The notes beneath the pieces are model-generated. The model saw nothing but the letters and a program-made list of their open reading frames with translations, did no database searches and was not told the DNA's origin. The translations under genes and the position numbers were made by a program. Positions 1 to 9,110 of a stretch of 64,000 nt of DNA are shown here, in pieces (position 1 is the first letter of the stretch; every line of letters begins with the position of its first letter). The stretch comes from Paenibacillus illinoisensis NBRC 15959 (lineage in GTDB: Bacteria > Bacillota > Bacilli > Paenibacillales > Paenibacillaceae). The DNA is taken from NCBI RefSeq assembly GCF_004000925.1, contig NZ_BIME01000001.1:62001-126000 (forward strand), in the 5' to 3' direction.

Positions 1-49
1 TTTGCTTCCAGGCTGCATCGTCATTGTAAATAATGCTGTCATTGTTCAT
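1..49 (-). CDS. N-terminal fragment of an unidentified riboswitch-controlled gene
   Basis: Only the first 16 codons lie inside the window (MNNDSIIYNDDAAWKQ), so the product cannot be named. The ATG at 47-49 follows a strong AGGAGG site at 51-56. The gene sits directly downstream of a ykkC-type riboswitch and its terminator on the same strand. Known ykkC subtype 1 (guanidine-I) switches control guanidine exporters, carboxylases or degradation genes, and other subtypes control purine or amino-acid genes, so this gene is a candidate for one of those roles. That is inference from position alone. Confidence 0.6.
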   Translation of the reverse strand, partial: MNNDSIIYNDDAAWKQ

Positions 50-69
50 TCCTCCTGTAGAAAAGTATA

Positions 70-126
70 GAAAAAAGCCCGGGAGAAACATCAAAGATTG
101 CTCTTTGATCGATTCTCCCGGGCTTT
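70..126 (-). terminator. Expression-platform terminator of the ykkC riboswitch
   Basis: On the minus strand an 11-bp GC-rich stem (TTCTCCCGGGC with GCCCGGGAGAA, 113-123 and 77-87) encloses a second 8-bp stem (90-97 with 102-109) and is followed by a run of T at 71-76. The GCCCGGGAGA strand is also the conserved 3' end of the aptamer, so ligand-bound aptamer and terminator are mutually exclusive. This is the usual ON-switch arrangement of this RNA family. Confidence 0.85.
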
Positions 127-215
127 TATCCCGCCGTGTACATCAGGTTTTAATCTCCCAATGCGTTTTCTCTCGGACCAGTCAGCCAGTGGACGGCTCG
201 GAACCCTAGAAAACA
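113..215 (-). ncRNA. ykkC-family riboswitch (guanidine-I most likely)
   Basis: Read on the minus strand, three blocks known from the ykkC RNA consensus occur in the right order: CTAGGGTTCCG (199-209), CTGGTCCGAGAG (170-181) and the ACGG-GGGATAAAAGCCCGGGAGA block (114-137). The 3' block overlaps the terminator stem. The family includes subtype 1, which senses guanidine, and subtype 2 variants sensing ppGpp, PRPP or nucleotides. The blocks look like subtype 1, but I cannot exclude a variant because the controlled gene is cut off. Confidence 0.85.
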
Positions 216-237
216 TTTTATTTAATTGATGTTATGA

Positions 238-266
238 ATACTAACACGTAAAATTACATTTCACAA
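238..266 (-). promoter_or_regulatory. Predicted sigma-A promoter of the riboswitch transcript
   Basis: On the minus strand TTGTGA (261-266) and TAGTAT (238-243) are separated by 17 nt, placing the start of transcription near 231, just before the aptamer begins. Motif match only. Confidence 0.5.
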
Positions 267-479
267 TACTTTTTTTAAAATATGCGATAAAAAAACCAAT
301 TACACTTGCACTTTTTTCATATTCTTCTCAAAATAACGAAATACGTACTATAGAAAATGCACTAATGTTCGTATATTTCTAAAAAATAACTTGATTTTTG
401 ATAAAACCCCTGTAAAAATGTGAAGTGTCATGACATAGCATTACGATGTATCATTCTCGATTCTGAAGGAGGTTTTATA

Positions 480-1811
480 ATGTCACAAAATATAACACTA
501 AAAAGAAATCTCTCCTTGAGCCATGTGGTGACCATGGGGCTGGCCTGGATGTCTCCCATGATTTTTTTCACAAGTTTCGGCGTGCTGCATGAGGGTTCAC
601 AAGGTATGCTCCTGGCTGCCTATGTCCTTGCTTTTGTAGCCATTTTATTTACAGCTGGCAGCTACGGGCAGATGGCCAAAGCTTTTCCAGTGTCTGGTTC
701 GGCGTATACCTATGTAAGCCAGGCCATGAATCCGTTTATCGGTTTTCTGGTGGGCTGGGTGATTCTGCTTGATTATTTGTTTTCCTGCATTGTAGCTGTA
801 CTCATGTTTGGCATTAATCTACATGCTCAGTTTCCCTCCATCCCTTCTCCTGTCTGGATTGTGCTTCTAACCCTAATTGTGATGACCATCAACATCATCG
901 GCATCAAAACGTCAGCAAACGTCAACAAAATCTTTGTTCTGATGCAGATCATTTTTATAGCAGGGTTCTGTGCATTTCTTGTATACAAAGCAGTGACACA
1001 AGGGGTATCCGCAGGATTTAATCCTCTTCATTCCGTAGAAGGAGTTCCTTTCTCCGCCGTAATGGCGGGTGCATCTCTTGTTTGTTTCTCTTTCCTTGGT
1101 TTTGACTCCATTACAACGATGGCGGAAGAAACGCGAAAACCCGAAAAAACGATACCTCGGGCCATCCTGATTATCGTCAGCGTCGCCGGGATCATGTATT
1201 TTGCAACAGCATATTTAATTCAACAAATGTATCCCTCGTTCACTTTTACACATATGGACGCTGCAGGATTCGAATTAATGCAGGTTATAGGCGGAGGAAC
1301 GCTTGCATCCATCTTCACCTTTGTCGTAATTTTCTCCGTGCTCGCACAGGGCATGTCCTCCATGACAACCGTTTCAAGGCTGCTGTTTGTCATGGGTAGA
1401 TCCTCCTTGCTTCCTCGGAAATTCAGTTCTGTTCACCCCAAATTCCGTACACCTGTGTTCAACATTGTGCTGGTCAGCATCATCTCCCTGGCTGCCTTAT
1501 TCATTAGTCTGGAGACAGCCATCATGTTTGTCAGTTTCGGTGCGCTAACGGCCTTCCTGTTCGTTAATCTTTCCGTCATCTGTCACTACATCATTCGCGA
1601 GAAAAAACGCAGTGTGCAGGACTGGATTGTGAGAATGGTCTTTCCCTTGTTAGGCGCCTTGTTCATTCTATATCTCATCACTCAACTTGAAGCTTCCTCT
1701 TTGCTCCTTGGTACGGGCTGGATCGCTCTTGGCCTCGTTCTGTATGTGAATCAACGATTGAGATCCTCTTCTGTATCCAAGGCATTGCCAGAGATTGAAG
1801 AGGCCATGTGA
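480..1811 (+). CDS. APC-family permease, PuuP-like putrescine/amino-acid importer
   Basis: A 443-residue integral membrane protein with about 12 hydrophobic segments. The N-terminal LSLSHVVTMGLAWMSPM stretch, the FPVSGSAYTYV motif, the CFSFLGFDSITTMAEE motif near the middle and SRLLFVMGR are typical of the amino acid-polyamine-organocation superfamily. The pattern follows E. coli PuuP and PlaP (putrescine importers) more closely than general amino-acid permeases. The ATG at 480 is chosen because a GAAGGAGG site lies 8 nt upstream; an upstream GTG at 420 has no such site. Polyamine acetyltransferase paiA is the convergent neighbour, which supports a polyamine substrate, but specificity is inferred. 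Confidence 0.8.
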   Translation: MSQNITLKRNLSLSHVVTMGLAWMSPMIFFTSFGVLHEGSQGMLLAAYVLAFVAILFTAGSYGQMAKAFPVSGSAYTYVSQAMNPFIGFLVGWVILLDYLFSCIVAVLMFGINLHAQFPSIPSPVWIVLLTLIVMTINIIGIKTSANVNKIFVLMQIIFIAGFCAFLVYKAVTQGVSAGFNPLHSVEGVPFSAVMAGASLVCFSFLGFDSITTMAEETRKPEKTIPRAILIIVSVAGIMYFATAYLIQQMYPSFTFTHMDAAGFELMQVIGGGTLASIFTFVVIFSVLAQGMSSMTTVSRLLFVMGRSSLLPRKFSSVHPKFRTPVFNIVLVSIISLAALFISLETAIMFVSFGALTAFLFVNLSVICHYIIREKKRSVQDWIVRMVFPLLGALFILYLITQLEASSLLLGTGWIALGLVLYVNQRLRSSSVSKALPEIEEAM

Positions 1812-1863
1812 GTGAAATCAATCATTAATTTTTCAGTATGCTTTCTCTCCCTGCGTGTACCAT

Positions 1864-1902
1864 AAAAAAGAACCTGAATGCAGCATTCAGGTTCTTTTTT
1901 TT
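1864..1902. terminator. Bidirectional terminator between permease and paiA
   Basis: A near-perfect 17-bp stem (AAAAAGAACCTGAATGC and its complement) with A- and T-runs at both ends can stop transcription of the plus-strand permease and of convergent paiA. Confidence 0.85.
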
Positions 1903-1953
1903 CTGTACTCATCTTTTGATTTCACAATGCAGGAACTGCGATGTATTGCTATG

Positions 1954-2517
<564 letters not shown>

Positions 2518-2542
2518 CTATTTCCGCTTTGAACCCTCACTT

Positions 2543-2611
2543 TTTTGTTGCAAATGCAATAAAAAGTGGTTATATTAAATCTACTCCAAACATGTTGTAT
2601 TTGCAACAAAA
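2543..2611 (+). promoter_or_regulatory. Promoter with 13-bp inverted repeat in front of the yczE-like gene
   Basis: TTGCAA (2548-2553) and TATATT (2571-2576) are 17 nt apart and form a sigma-A promoter. The sequence TTTTGTTGCAAAT (2543-2555) over the -35 box is repeated as a perfect inverted copy ATTTGCAACAAAA (2599-2611) in the leader, just before the ribosome site. The arrangement suggests an operator bound by a repressor at both ends, or a leader hairpin. The regulator is unknown. Confidence 0.5.
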
Positions 2612-2636
2612 AAACATAAAAAAGAGGTGGATTAAG

Positions 2637-3257
2637 TTGAAATATGTATTTTTTTGCGTTGGAATCTTGATATTGACTCTTGGTATCTCACTCACAATCC
2701 ATTCCGATCTCGGGACATCCCCGTTTGACGCTCTTTTGGTAGGTTTATCTGTTCAGGTGGGGCTCTCTGTAGGCAGCTGGGAGATTATCATAGCGTTACT
2801 TCTGCTATGTTGTAATTCGCTCATACGGAGAAGGAGACCGGAAGTTTTAGGATTGTTGACCGCATTAGTTACGGGAATTGGCATCGATATGTGGCTTTTT
2901 CTATTGCATAGCTGGACTGTACCTGAGTTATGGCTAACTAAATGGGCATACATGGTCATCGGCTTGATCCTCATCGGAATAGGAACTGCCACATACTTAT
3001 TGACCCATTTTGCACCGATCCCTTTGGACCGATTAACATTAATTATACAGGAACTTATGCGAACGAATCTCTTTGTAGCCAGAACGTGCATTTATCTTAT
3101 TTTTCTTGGATTAGCGTTGATCCTAAAAGGACCCATCGGGATGGGAACGATCCTAACCGTTTGTTTAGGCGGATTCATGTTGAATATCTTCATGCCTTTG
3201 ACCAAAAGAATTTTGGAACGTTTCATCCATCAATCCAGCTCATGGTCAGATTCATGA
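2637..3257 (+). CDS. YczE/YyaS-type integral membrane protein
   Basis: A 206-residue protein with about six hydrophobic segments and the GISLTIHSDLGTSPFDALLVGL signature region seen in the YczE/YyaS/YitT-like membrane family. B. subtilis YczE is needed for surfactin biosynthesis by an unknown mechanism; function here is unknown. The TTG at 2637 is preferred because AGAGGTGG lies 6 nt upstream; an in-frame ATG at 2529 precedes the predicted promoter and would be untranscribed. Transcribed alone from the promoter with the inverted repeat. Confidence 0.75.
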   Translation: MKYVFFCVGILILTLGISLTIHSDLGTSPFDALLVGLSVQVGLSVGSWEIIIALLLLCCNSLIRRRRPEVLGLLTALVTGIGIDMWLFLLHSWTVPELWLTKWAYMVIGLILIGIGTATYLLTHFAPIPLDRLTLIIQELMRTNLFVARTCIYLIFLGLALILKGPIGMGTILTVCLGGFMLNIFMPLTKRILERFIHQSSSWSDS

Positions 3258-3367
3258 AATACTCCCGTGCGAACAGTAAACATAACAAACGGTCACGATT
3301 TCTATTATAATCATACTTATTCCACAAGCTAAATCGCATATATTCTTAGACCCATAAGGAGATATTC

Positions 3368-4249
3368 ATGGACATACCCAAAGGTACATATGGCTTTCGA
3401 TTCGCTGAAGATCCGGAACTGCAACTATGTATATTATATGCGGCAGGCTCTGATAGCATCAGCAATCCTTCCTATCATTGGGACGGATTGACACGAAGCG
3501 ATGGGCCTCTCCTTCTTTTCCAGTACACGCTTTCTGGTCAGGGAGTATACGAATCAAGAGAACAGCTGCACCGCGTCTCTGCCGGACATGCTTTTCTTGC
3601 CGAGATCCCTGGACCCCATCGCTATTACTATCACCCTGAATCCAGAGAACCGTGGGAATTTCTGTTTTTGCTCTTCCGGCCGAATCTAATTCTGCCTCAC
3701 TGGCGTAAATTTTTGCGCGAAGCAGGGGAAGTCCCCTATCTCCCTGCAGACTGTGCACCAGTTAAGTTGTTGCGAATGATTGTAAATGATGCAGCAGCAG
3801 GCCGAATCTCCGATCCCTTGATCGCATCCTCTTCGGTATATCAATTCATGACGGAGCTGGCCAGATTACAGGTTACGACTCTGCGAAACAAGCATACTTG
3901 GCCGGATAACGTCAAGCGTGCAGCTGAATTTATAGAGCAGCATTATTCACAAATGATTAGTATCGATCAGTTAGCCGAACATGTCTCTTTGTCCAAATAT
4001 CATCTGATTCGGCGCTTCTCGGCCAGCACGGGACTTACTCCCGTAGCTTATTTAACTCGCATTCGCATTGATAAAGCCATGGAACTGCTTCGGGGAACCG
4101 AGCATAGCATTGACATGATTGCCGAGCGTATCGGGTATTCCAGCGGAAGTTATTTTATTAAAGCATTTCGTACCATGACCGGACTTACACCAGGGGAGTT
4201 CCGCAGCGGAGGCGAGAGCCTTGCTTATCGTAAACTGTTCTTTGATTAA
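3368..4249 (+). CDS. AraC-family transcriptional regulator of the alpha-galactosidase locus
   Basis: A 293-residue protein with an N-terminal cupin-like sensor domain (about residues 20-165) and a C-terminal pair of helix-turn-helix motifs (about 190-285, with the HVSLSKYHLIRRFSASTG and MIAERIGYSSGSYFIKAFR segments). AraC-type proteins of this build bind a sugar through the cupin domain and activate nearby genes. It lies 108 bp upstream of a GH27 alpha-galactosidase on the same strand, so an alpha-galactoside such as melibiose or raffinose is a reasonable effector. ATG follows AAGGAGATATTC. Confidence 0.88.
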   Translation: MDIPKGTYGFRFAEDPELQLCILYAAGSDSISNPSYHWDGLTRSDGPLLLFQYTLSGQGVYESREQLHRVSAGHAFLAEIPGPHRYYYHPESREPWEFLFLLFRPNLILPHWRKFLREAGEVPYLPADCAPVKLLRMIVNDAAAGRISDPLIASSSVYQFMTELARLQVTTLRNKHTWPDNVKRAAEFIEQHYSQMISIDQLAEHVSLSKYHLIRRFSASTGLTPVAYLTRIRIDKAMELLRGTEHSIDMIAERIGYSSGSYFIKAFRTMTGLTPGEFRSGGESLAYRKLFFD

Positions 4250-4357
4250 CAGCAATATAGTACTATTCAGCTTCCAAGATTACCATAGATATTGCTAGTC
4301 TCCTTGATTAATATGAACTTAACCAGAGCAATAATTAATCAGTAAAGGAGATTTCCC

Positions 4358-5638
4358 ATGAATCACAAGCATGCAGCACCCACACCACCGCTTGGTTGGA
4401 ACAGCTGGGATTGTTACGGTGCGGCCGTAACAGAAGAAGAAATTCGCGGGAACGCGGAATACATGGCTGAACATCTCAAACCCTTCGGCTGGAACTACAT
4501 TACCGTCGACATCCAATGGTATGAACCTTATGCAAATTCCTCTCAATACCGGGCTTTTGTTCCTTTGGTGATGGACGAATATTCCCGGCTTATGCCTGCT
4601 GAGAACCGCTTTCCCTCTGCTGAAGGCGGTCAAGGATTCAAGCCATTAGCCGATTACGTACATAGTCTTGGATTAAAATTCGGTATTCACATTATGCGCG
4701 GGATTCCAAGGCAGGCTGCACATGCAGCTACCCCTATTCTGAATACCACCGTTACAGCACGTGATATTGCACATACCAATTCTATCTGTCCATGGAATAC
4801 GGACATGTATGGTGTTGACGCATCGAAGGAAGGTGCGCAGGCCTATTACGACTCTCTTTTTAAACTCTACGCCGAGTGGGGCGTGGACTTGGTCAAGGTA
4901 GACGACATCGCTGCATCCAGGCTGTATGATACCCATCAGCCTGAGATCGAGCTAATCTCCAAAGCCATCCAACGCTGCGGCCGGCCTATGGTACTGAGTC
5001 TCTCTCCTGGTCCAGCTCCTGTGGAATACTCCGCGTTCTTCGCTGAACATGCCAATATGTGGCGGGTCACGGATGACTTCTGGGATCAATGGCCGCTGCT
5101 GCTGGATATGTTTGATCGCTGCCGAACCTGGCAAGGTATCCCTGAGGCGGGATGCTGGCCGGACTGCGACATGCTCCCGCTCGGCCATATCGGCATCCGG
5201 TCCGTTGACGGAGGTGGCGCGGATCGCTGGACTCGTTTCACACGGGATGAGCAGTTGACCATGATGTCGCTCTGGAGCATCTTCCGCTCTCCGCTCATTT
5301 TCGGCGGTGAGCTTCGCGACTGTGACGAATGGACCCTATCCCTGTTAACCAACAAGGAAGTGCTGCGGATGAATCAGGATAGCCATGGAGCCAAGGAAAC
5401 GCTGCGCCAAGGTAATCTCATTGTCTGGACAGCAGAAGCCGCTGATCAATCCCGTTATGCTGCATTATTCAATGTAGGTGATTCAGAGCTCCCGGTAAGT
5501 CTGTCTGTTGATGACATCGGTCTTACGGGCTTCACCTCGGGCACCGAGCTGTGGAATGAAACGCCAGCCGAACTTACTGAAGACGTTCTACAGATGAATA
5601 TTCCTTCGCACGGCGTACGACTCTATCAATTCTATTGA
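4358..5638 (+). CDS. Alpha-galactosidase, glycoside hydrolase family 27
   Basis: A 426-residue enzyme without signal peptide, so intracellular. The N-terminal PPLGWNSWDCYG block is diagnostic of GH27/GH36-type barrels. The nucleophile is expected at Asp182 in VDLVKVDD, and the acid/base at Asp239 or Asp240 in WRVTDD. A C-terminal beta domain follows after about residue 330. It should release terminal alpha-1,6-galactose from raffinose-type sugars or galactomannan fragments. It follows an AraC regulator and ends at a terminator. No transporter is linked on this strand, though an ABC importer lies convergent to it. Strong AAAGGAGA site before the ATG. Confidence 0.92.
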   Translation: MNHKHAAPTPPLGWNSWDCYGAAVTEEEIRGNAEYMAEHLKPFGWNYITVDIQWYEPYANSSQYRAFVPLVMDEYSRLMPAENRFPSAEGGQGFKPLADYVHSLGLKFGIHIMRGIPRQAAHAATPILNTTVTARDIAHTNSICPWNTDMYGVDASKEGAQAYYDSLFKLYAEWGVDLVKVDDIAASRLYDTHQPEIELISKAIQRCGRPMVLSLSPGPAPVEYSAFFAEHANMWRVTDDFWDQWPLLLDMFDRCRTWQGIPEAGCWPDCDMLPLGHIGIRSVDGGGADRWTRFTRDEQLTMMSLWSIFRSPLIFGGELRDCDEWTLSLLTNKEVLRMNQDSHGAKETLRQGNLIVWTAEAADQSRYAALFNVGDSELPVSLSVDDIGLTGFTSGTELWNETPAELTEDVLQMNIPSHGVRLYQFY

Positions 5639-5673
5639 TCATGGGTTACCTGGTTTAGAGCATCTCCATACCT

Positions 5674-5720
5674 AAATGAGCCAGTCGCGTGAATTATTTT
5701 GGCAACTGGCTCATTTCGTT
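5674..5720. terminator. Bidirectional terminator after the alpha-galactosidase
   Basis: An inverted repeat AAATGAGCCAGT / ACTGGCTCATTT (5674-5685 and 5705-5716) with flanking T-rich sequence separates convergent GH27 and ABC permease genes. Confidence 0.75.
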
Positions 5721-5782
5721 TTATATCCGTTTTTTATTATCATACCGTTAGTTCTTCAATTGTTACAAGAAGCCTACTGATT

Positions 5783-6619
5783 TTATCCCTTGGTTGCTCC
5801 GGCAGAGATCCCCTTCACAAAGTATCTTTGCAGAGCAACAAAAACGATCAGCACGGGTACCACCGACAAGGCAGTTCCAGCAAATATCATATCCCATCTG
5901 GAGGAGAACTCACCGATATAGCGGTAAATTTCAACGACCATGGTTTTGGGCTCACCTGAAGGAAGAACGAGCATCGGCATGAGAAAATCGTTCCAGATCC
6001 CCAAACCGTTTAAAATAATCATACTAGCTGTCACCGGTCCGAGCAGCGGGAATACAATTCTCCAGAAAATGCTGTAGCGACTGCATCCGTCAATTTCCGC
6101 AGCTTCTTCAATTTCCTTTGGAATCCCTTTAACAAAGCTGGTGTACAACAGGCAACCAAATCCAATAGCTCCTGCGATATAAACCAATATTGGCCCAGCG
6201 AGGCTGCCATAGAGGCCCAGCATTTTCAATTCTTTAAATAATGGAATCATGTATGCCTGAAATGGAATCATCATCCCTGCCAGGAAGTAGAGAAATACAA
6301 AATTCGTCCATTTGGCATTTCTCCTTTCAATGGCATAACCAGCCATAGGAATGATCAATATCTGCATCACAATGGAGACTACGGTCAGGATCAGACTATT
6401 CAGGATCGCCCTCGGGAACTCCGTCTCGGTCAACAGATACTTGAAATTCTCAAGGTACAACGAAGTTGGTAATGAGAGTGCATTTCGCATGATTTCACCA
6501 TTACTTTTGAAGGCAGACATTAAATTAAAGAAGATGGGAAAAAAGAACAGGATAGCGAATATCAGAATAACGACGAAGAGAATGACATCCGTTGTTTTTT
6601 TGCGTGTCTGCATAGTCAT
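5783..6619 (-). CDS. Sugar ABC transporter permease, MalG/UgpE type
   Basis: A 278-residue inner-membrane permease with six predicted helices and the cytoplasmic EAA loop EEAAEIDGCSRYSIFWRIV, through which it contacts the ATPase. It is the second permease of a CUT1 importer encoded in the order binding protein, permease, permease on the minus strand. The start lies one base after the stop of the preceding permease gene (TAACATG), a translationally coupled arrangement, with GGGAGGTG inside the upstream gene. No ATPase gene is adjacent; CUT1 systems of Bacillota commonly share MsmX. Confidence 0.9.
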   Translation of the reverse strand: MTMQTRKKTTDVILFVVILIFAILFFFPIFFNLMSAFKSNGEIMRNALSLPTSLYLENFKYLLTETEFPRAILNSLILTVVSIVMQILIIPMAGYAIERRNAKWTNFVFLYFLAGMMIPFQAYMIPLFKELKMLGLYGSLAGPILVYIAGAIGFGCLLYTSFVKGIPKEIEEAAEIDGCSRYSIFWRIVFPLLGPVTASMIILNGLGIWNDFLMPMLVLPSGEPKTMVVEIYRYIGEFSSRWDMIFAGTALSVVPVLIVFVALQRYFVKGISAGATKG

Positions 6620-6620
6620 G

Positions 6621-7556
6621 TTAATACTGCACCTCCCGCTTGCGGAGGATTTTCACTTGAATCACGGTGATAACAAGAATAATCACAAATAACACCATGG
6701 CAAGAGCTGTCCCGAAGCCCTGTCTTAACTCCCCGAAACCGACTTTGTAGATGATATATGTCAGTGTTTCTGTTGCGAAACCAGGCCCTCCATCGGTCAT
6801 TACTGCAATTTGATCGAATATTTTCAGTGCACTAATCATTGAAAGAACCATACATACGGTAACAGACCCGGCAAGCAGTGGGAAGGTAATGAATCGAAAT
6901 TGCTGCCAGCCATTTGCACCGTCTATATTGGCTGCTTCGGACAGTTCTGCAGGAATGCTTTGAAGACCGGCCAAATAAATGATCATGTAGTAACCAGCCC
7001 CCTTCCAAACGGTAGACAAGATCACGGACAGCATAGCGTACTTGGGATCACCCAACCAATCCATTGTCCAGCTTCCAAGGCCAATATGGTTCAGAATTTG
7101 ATTCACCACACCAAAGTTGTAATTCAGGATCATCGCCCAAACGAAGCCCATTACGATTCCGCTCAGTAAGGTAGGAAAGTAAAATATGCTCCGAAACAAA
7201 TTTTTGAACCAACGGACTTTGTCCACCATGAGGGCCATGGCGATCGCAGCGATATTTTCCAGCACAACCAGGCTCACCGTCATGATAAGCGTATTTTTGA
7301 GGGCATTATGAACCCTCGGGCTGCTCCATATCTCAATAAAATTAGCAAAGCCGATATAGCGGATATCTTCACTTATGCCATCCCAGGACGTAAAGCTTAG
7401 ATATGCACTTCCCAGAGTAGGCACAATAACAAATAGCGTGTACAGAATTAACGACGGAAGTATAAAAACAACAGCAAAAGGATGATGCTTTTTCTTCCGT
7501 CTTCGAGCGGATACAGCTGCCAAAGTTGCTTTATCCGTTGATGCAGGTATTCCCAT
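6621..7556 (-). CDS. Sugar ABC transporter permease, MalF/UgpA type
   Basis: A 311-residue permease with a basic N-terminus (SARRRKKKHH), six predicted helices and the EAA loop SEAANIDGANGWQQFRFITF. It pairs with the downstream permease and the upstream binding protein. The ATG at 7556 is chosen over an upstream in-frame start because GGAAGGAG lies 8 nt before it and because the extra N-terminal residues look non-coding. Substrate is probably an oligosaccharide ending in unsaturated uronic acid, inferred from the co-regulated GH88 gene. Confidence 0.88.
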   Translation of the reverse strand: MGIPASTDKATLAAVSARRRKKKHHPFAVVFILPSLILYTLFVIVPTLGSAYLSFTSWDGISEDIRYIGFANFIEIWSSPRVHNALKNTLIMTVSLVVLENIAAIAMALMVDKVRWFKNLFRSIFYFPTLLSGIVMGFVWAMILNYNFGVVNQILNHIGLGSWTMDWLGDPKYAMLSVILSTVWKGAGYYMIIYLAGLQSIPAELSEAANIDGANGWQQFRFITFPLLAGSVTVCMVLSMISALKIFDQIAVMTDGGPGFATETLTYIIYKVGFGELRQGFGTALAMVLFVIILVITVIQVKILRKREVQY

Positions 7557-7617
7557 TTCATATACTCCTTCCTTATCTAAGGAGGAACCACCCCGTAGCG
7601 GTCCCCCGCGAATTAGT

Positions 7618-8931
7618 TTACATCGAATTTGCCTTGACCTGGTTATCGTATTCCGTATCAACCTGTTCCATATACGTTTTCACATCACCATCATTCAGGA
7701 CCATTTCCTGCAGCTTTTTATAGAACCAGTTTCGGAATTGTGGCGGTATTAAATTCTCTCCCCACCAATTGTTAATCGCCAAGGACTTTGTTACATTCGG
7801 ATCTGACATCAGATCAAGGGCCGTCTGCATCGCTTCTCCAGTTTCATATGTCACTTCTGCTTGCGTAGAGGGGATTCCGTTAACACTTGCAAGATACTGA
7901 GAATACTGCTCCGGCTCGAAGAAGAAACGAATGAACTTCTTGATTGCTTCCGTCTTCTTCGGATCCTTGGCTGCCTCAGCAGAAAGTGTCCAACCGGCAG
8001 GTGATGGAAGTCCGATCACATTCACATGACCCTCCCGGTCCGGAACTGCATAGAAACCGTATTCAAAGCTTGGATCTGCTTCTTCGATCTGTGAGAACAT
8101 CCAGGTACCCGAGTATAGTTGTGCCGCCTTTCCTGTGATTAGAAAAGAAGCTGTTTGGTTATCAGGAGTACTTAACCAACCTTTGTCTACATAATTTTGG
8201 AACAACACTTTGTAATCCGTCATCGCCTGCACGACGTTTTCATCTGCGAAGCTGACAGACTGCTCTGTCTTTTTGGAATTCCAATCCGGATCTTTTGCAT
8301 ATACCTCATCAATGAGAAACTTGTTCACCCAGAACCCCATATGAAAAATATCTTTGCCTCCAACAACGATCGGAGTTATACCAGAGACCTTCAGTTTTTC
8401 CTGGATAGCAATGAATTCATCATACGTTTTGGGAAGCTCACTAATCCCCGCATCGGCATATGCCTTTTTGCTGTATATGATTCCTTGGGGCACATTATTG
8501 GCTATAGGAGCATTCCAAATCTTTCCGTCAACCTCAGGTGGGGAATCAAACAGCTCAATCAAGTCAGAAGGAAGTTCCACGATTTTACCTGCATCGGCAA
8601 AGACCTCTGTATCCCTCATCTCAACAAGGTCAGGGAACTCGCCGACCGCATCCTTAGTTTTTAACCAGTCCAGGTAGGAATTGCTTGTGTTCTCGCTCAT
8701 ATCCTTAATTTCAATACTCGGATTAGCCTCCGTGAATCTTTTGATGGAATCAGCGATCGCTTTTTTGGCAGCAGGATCCCCTGAAGCATAACCAATGGTG
8801 AAACTTACTTTGTCACTGCTGCTTGTTGACCCGTTTTCATCAGAATTCGGACTACTGCTTGTGCTGCAAGCACCTAAGGTCATAGCCACTGCAAGCAGCA
8901 AAGCCGATAACTTGAATTTTGATTTCAGCAT
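7618..8931 (-). CDS. Sugar ABC transporter substrate-binding lipoprotein
   Basis: A 437-residue extracytoplasmic binding protein. The signal peptide (MLKSKFKLSALLLAVAMTLG) ends at a lipobox LGAC with lipidated Cys21, then a Ser/Asn-rich linker and the family 1 binding fold. It captures the sugar and delivers it to the two permeases encoded downstream. The ATG at 8931 gives a correct lipoprotein signal peptide; earlier in-frame ATGs at 8940 and 8961 lie too close to, or before, the GGAAGGGAG site. Its promoter is the copy A element at 9000-9070, shared with the GH88 gene, and a cre-like site overlaps the expected transcription start. Confidence 0.9.
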   Translation of the reverse strand: MLKSKFKLSALLLAVAMTLGACSTSSSPNSDENGSTSSSDKVSFTIGYASGDPAAKKAIADSIKRFTEANPSIEIKDMSENTSNSYLDWLKTKDAVGEFPDLVEMRDTEVFADAGKIVELPSDLIELFDSPPEVDGKIWNAPIANNVPQGIIYSKKAYADAGISELPKTYDEFIAIQEKLKVSGITPIVVGGKDIFHMGFWVNKFLIDEVYAKDPDWNSKKTEQSVSFADENVVQAMTDYKVLFQNYVDKGWLSTPDNQTASFLITGKAAQLYSGTWMFSQIEEADPSFEYGFYAVPDREGHVNVIGLPSPAGWTLSAEAAKDPKKTEAIKKFIRFFFEPEQYSQYLASVNGIPSTQAEVTYETGEAMQTALDLMSDPNVTKSLAINNWWGENLIPPQFRNWFYKKLQEMVLNDGDVKTYMEQVDTEYDNQVKANSM

Positions 8932-8984
8932 AACGTACATAACTCCCTTCCATATCAACAAAGTTCAAACAGCTTTTCCTTACA

Positions 8985-8998
8985 GGTAAGCGTTTTCG
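8985..8998. promoter_or_regulatory. cre-like catabolite repression site at the importer promoter
   Basis: GGTAAGCGTTTTCG keeps the AAGCG core of the CcpA operator with two deviations from the consensus. It covers the position where transcription of the binding-protein gene should begin (about 8997), where CcpA binding would repress. Motif match only. Confidence 0.45.
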
Positions 8999-8999
8999 T

Positions 9000-9070
9000 A
9001 TTTAGAATAGCACTGCCTGGTTTTGGTTTGTATGAACTTTTTAAAGCCTCATGTGCAGTAAATTTAAGAA
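9000..9070 (-). promoter_or_regulatory. Shared promoter element, copy A (importer)
   Basis: A 71-bp segment that is about 51/71 identical, without gaps, to the segment at 13960-14030 in front of the GH88 gene. Read on the minus strand it contains TTCTTAAATTTA, then GGCTTTAAAAAGT-CATACA, an 11-bp divergent stretch, and a -10 box TATTCT (9004-9009). There is no good -35 box, as expected for a promoter dependent on an activator. The likely activator is the YesN-type regulator encoded at 10874-12475. Confidence 0.65.
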
Positions 9071-9071
9071 T

Positions 9072-9103
9072 AAAAAAAGAGCGGACAAGTTCATTCGCTC
9101 TTC
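9072..9103 (-). terminator. Terminator of the YesM/YesN operon
   Basis: On the minus strand AAGAGCG and CGCTCTT (with a 12-nt loop) precede a run of seven T, just after the sensor kinase stop codon. It insulates the kinase operon from the importer promoter. Confidence 0.8.
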
Positions 9104-9110
9104 AAGGGAC

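Noticed and set aside
4250..4357. Search for a cre site or paired operator between the AraC and alpha-galactosidase genes
   Set aside because: No match to the CcpA consensus and no clear repeat was found.
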